Origin: an uncultured Collinsella sp.
GTDB taxonomy: Bacteria > Actinomycetota > Coriobacteriia > Coriobacteriales > Coriobacteriaceae
Assembly (NCBI GenBank): GCA_902495955.1
Contig: CABUZE010000046.1
Coordinates: 1 to 6,945 of the forward strand
Direction of reading: 5' to 3'
Length of the DNA stretch: 6,945 nt
Numbering within the stretch: position 1 is the stretch's first letter; each line of letters opens with the position of its first letter. The notes beneath the pieces are model-generated. The model worked only from the letters and a program-made list of their open reading frames with translations, did no database searches and was not told the DNA's origin. A program made the translations under genes and the position numbers. Shown piece by piece: positions 5,455 through 6,945 of the stretch.

Positions 5455-6945
5455 CTAGATACAGAATCCGGGGATCACACAGGTTCGTTTGTTTGGCTTG
5501 TCCGCAGGCGTTGCGTACGTAAAGACGTCGCCGTCGTGTCCAACGCGATTCAAATAGAGCGTGCCTTCGGTCTCCGATGAGTCGGGGCTCACCGTGCGCT
5601 CCCACCAGCAGGTGTCCTTGCCCTTCCACTGGCGGACCATCGTCTCGTTCGTGGAATACGGGCTCACCTTGAGCTCGCGGAAGAGCTGATACTCCTTGCC
5701 CTCGCCGTTGTAGATGTCTGCCAGGTAGTGATAGTCCTTGGCAAACGAATCGGGCGGTTGCGTACCGCACAGCTCGACCATGGCGGGCAGCCAAAGGGTT
5801 GCGGGCAACTCGCTCAGACACGATGCACTGTTGGCGGCGCCAGCGTTATTCGAGATCTTTTTGACAGATTTGATGAGTGCGCGCAACTCGTTGGGCAGCA
5901 GCTTAAGGCCGTCGCCGTTGAGCCATTCCCGCAGCTCGCAATCTGCCCAGCCGGCGCTCGGCGGTTCAGCCGCAGCGTTGCGCTCGGCAATACCCGCATC
6001 GAACATAAACGTCAGTCCGGCCTTGCCCGTCCCGTCCAGAAGTTCATCGTGGCGGATGCCCACAAGCTGCGCGCCAACCTGCAGCCCGTTGGTGAGCGTG
6101 ACACGCTTGGTACACGGATAGGGGATACGCCCATCGACATCGAGCAGGTGATAGCGCTTGGCAATCTCGCGTGCCTCGCTACGGGTCTCGGCGGCCTTAA
6201 TCTTGAGCGAAATCTCCTGCAGCTGATCCCAGGTGTAGTCGTCAAGCGAACCGCGGATGCCGTCCAGGTAGTCGGGGATGCCAAAGCCATGGGTCGCCGC
6301 CCCAACGACGCTGAGCCCCGCAACGGCTGCAACGACGCCACCGATAATAAACCGGCGGCGGGTCATGGCATCGTGCCGGGCCTGCTCCAGAATCTCTCGC
6401 GCGCGCTCGCCGGCGACGTCGACCTTAAGGTGCGTACCGGAGTCGATGTCGATTGCGGCGTCACTGCCCGCGCCCTCGCGGCCCTCGGATTCGGCGTCGG
6501 TGAGGTATGTCGAGAGCACCTCGAGCATCTGCTGCTCGGTAGGGCGATCGCACTGCTCGACTGAGAGACCCTTCATGATGATTTGGACAAGCGCTTCATC
6601 GCCCTCGCAGCGCGGCTCGAGCGGTGCCGGCTTGGTCTTGGTCTTTACGAGATAGAACGAGCCGGTTGCAGCGGCGTCCGTCGACTCAAAGTCAAACGGT
6701 TTGCGACCGCTGTAGAGCTGGTACAAAATGCTCGAAAGCGCATAGACGTCGATTGCCGGCGAACGGCGAAGGGCCGCGATGCCTTCGATATCCTGCGTGA
6801 GCATCTCGGGCGCGGCGTATGCGGGCGTGGCAAAGCGCCAGATGTCGGCGCGCCGGGTGATCGTGTCGTCGCCGAGAGCCATGGTCGCGGAGCCCATGTC
6901 GATGAGGCAGGGGTCAAAGGAGCAATCGGCAATCTGCTGCTCGAG
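5455..6945 (-). CDS. Membrane-anchored Ser/Thr protein kinase with C-terminal DUF6273-like domain (5' end outside window)
   Basis: C-terminal 496 residues of a larger protein; the frame is open to the window edge. Counting from the edge: DMG at 16-18 ('CLIDMGSA') sits where the Mg-binding DFG normally is; APE at 45-47; DVYALSSILYQL near 66-77 is the helix-F region; 'DRPT' near 133-136 is close to the end of the kinase C-lobe. A charged linker follows, then one membrane helix at about 198-216 (RRRFIIGGVVAAVAGLSVVGAA) preceded by basic residues, so the kinase is inside and the remainder outside. The outer part (about 225-496) ends in a DUF6273-like fold: 'REWLNGDGLKLLP', 'TLWLPAMVELCG', a WWER motif near 446-449 where WWLRS is common, and a final 'CVIPGFCI'. 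DUF6273 function is unknown; a ligand- or surface-sensing role is inference. The ATP lobe and HRD loop lie outside the window, so activity cannot be judged. It stops with TAG at 5455. Confidence 0.88.
   Translation of the reverse strand, partial: LEQQIADCSFDPCLIDMGSATMALGDDTITRRADIWRFATPAYAAPEMLTQDIEGIAALRRSPAIDVYALSSILYQLYSGRKPFDFESTDAAATGSFYLVKTKTKPAPLEPRCEGDEALVQIIMKGLSVEQCDRPTEQQMLEVLSTYLTDAESEGREGAGSDAAIDIDSGTHLKVDVAGERAREILEQARHDAMTRRRFIIGGVVAAVAGLSVVGAATHGFGIPDYLDGIRGSLDDYTWDQLQEISLKIKAAETRSEAREIAKRYHLLDVDGRIPYPCTKRVTLTNGLQVGAQLVGIRHDELLDGTGKAGLTFMFDAGIAERNAAAEPPSAGWADCELREWLNGDGLKLLPNELRALIKSVKKISNNAGAANSASCLSELPATLWLPAMVELCGTQPPDSFAKDYHYLADIYNGEGKEYQLFRELKVSPYSTNETMVRQWKGKDTCWWERTVSPDSSETEGTLYLNRVGHDGDVFTYATPADKPNKRTCVIPGFCI

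Noticed and set aside
5728..6564. + strand open frame (278 codons) opposite the kinase
   Set aside because: No motif and no ribosome site that stands out; the opposite strand has clear kinase and DUF6273-like sequence.

Overview
The window is GC-rich bacterial DNA with tightly packed genes, good Shine-Dalgarno sites, and palindromic repeats in most of the gaps. Gene content (CsoR copper regulator, a membrane-anchored Ser/Thr kinase with a DUF6273-like ectodomain, small zinc-ribbon membrane protein) and overall style suggest a gut Coriobacteriia actinobacterium, most likely Collinsella or a relative. That assignment is inference from gene families and remembered repeat style, not from a marker gene.

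Layout. The left end (1-1311, + strand) is an amidohydrolase whose first few residues appear to lie outside the window. It ends at a strong bidirectional terminator (about 1363-1395), where it converges with everything else, all of which is on the - strand. Reading the - strand from right to left: the 3' part of a kinase gene (5455-6945, cut by the window edge); an untranslated gap of about 330 bp with a probable terminator, an array of inverted repeats and a copper-responsive promoter; then a copper operon copA-copZ-csoR (5123 down to 2004); then a two-helix membrane protein with a C-terminal zinc ribbon (1891-1418).

The copper operon is the coherent functional unit. A CsoR-type operator sits between the -35 and -10 of the copA promoter. 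CsoR has the Cys-His-Cys Cu(I) site and should repress in low copper. CopA is a P1B-1 Cu(I) exporter and CopZ a 73-residue Cu chaperone. The striking anomaly is a single in-frame TAA at 4353-4355, which splits copA between TM4 and the actuator domain. Both halves are in the same frame and all catalytic motifs are intact, so this is a very recent nonsense mutation or a sequence error.

The second theme is non-coding structure. There are three different families of long palindromes: 1947-1993 (nested hairpin), 2319-2385 (24-bp perfect arms in front of csoR) and 5229-5414 (five alternating copies of a TTACAGAT-type motif forming two long hairpins). They resemble dispersed REP-like or small non-autonomous elements. 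I see no rRNA, tRNA, CRISPR array, transposase or phage gene. I did not find a convincing new multi-gene system; the repeat families and the kinase ectodomain are the least explained parts.
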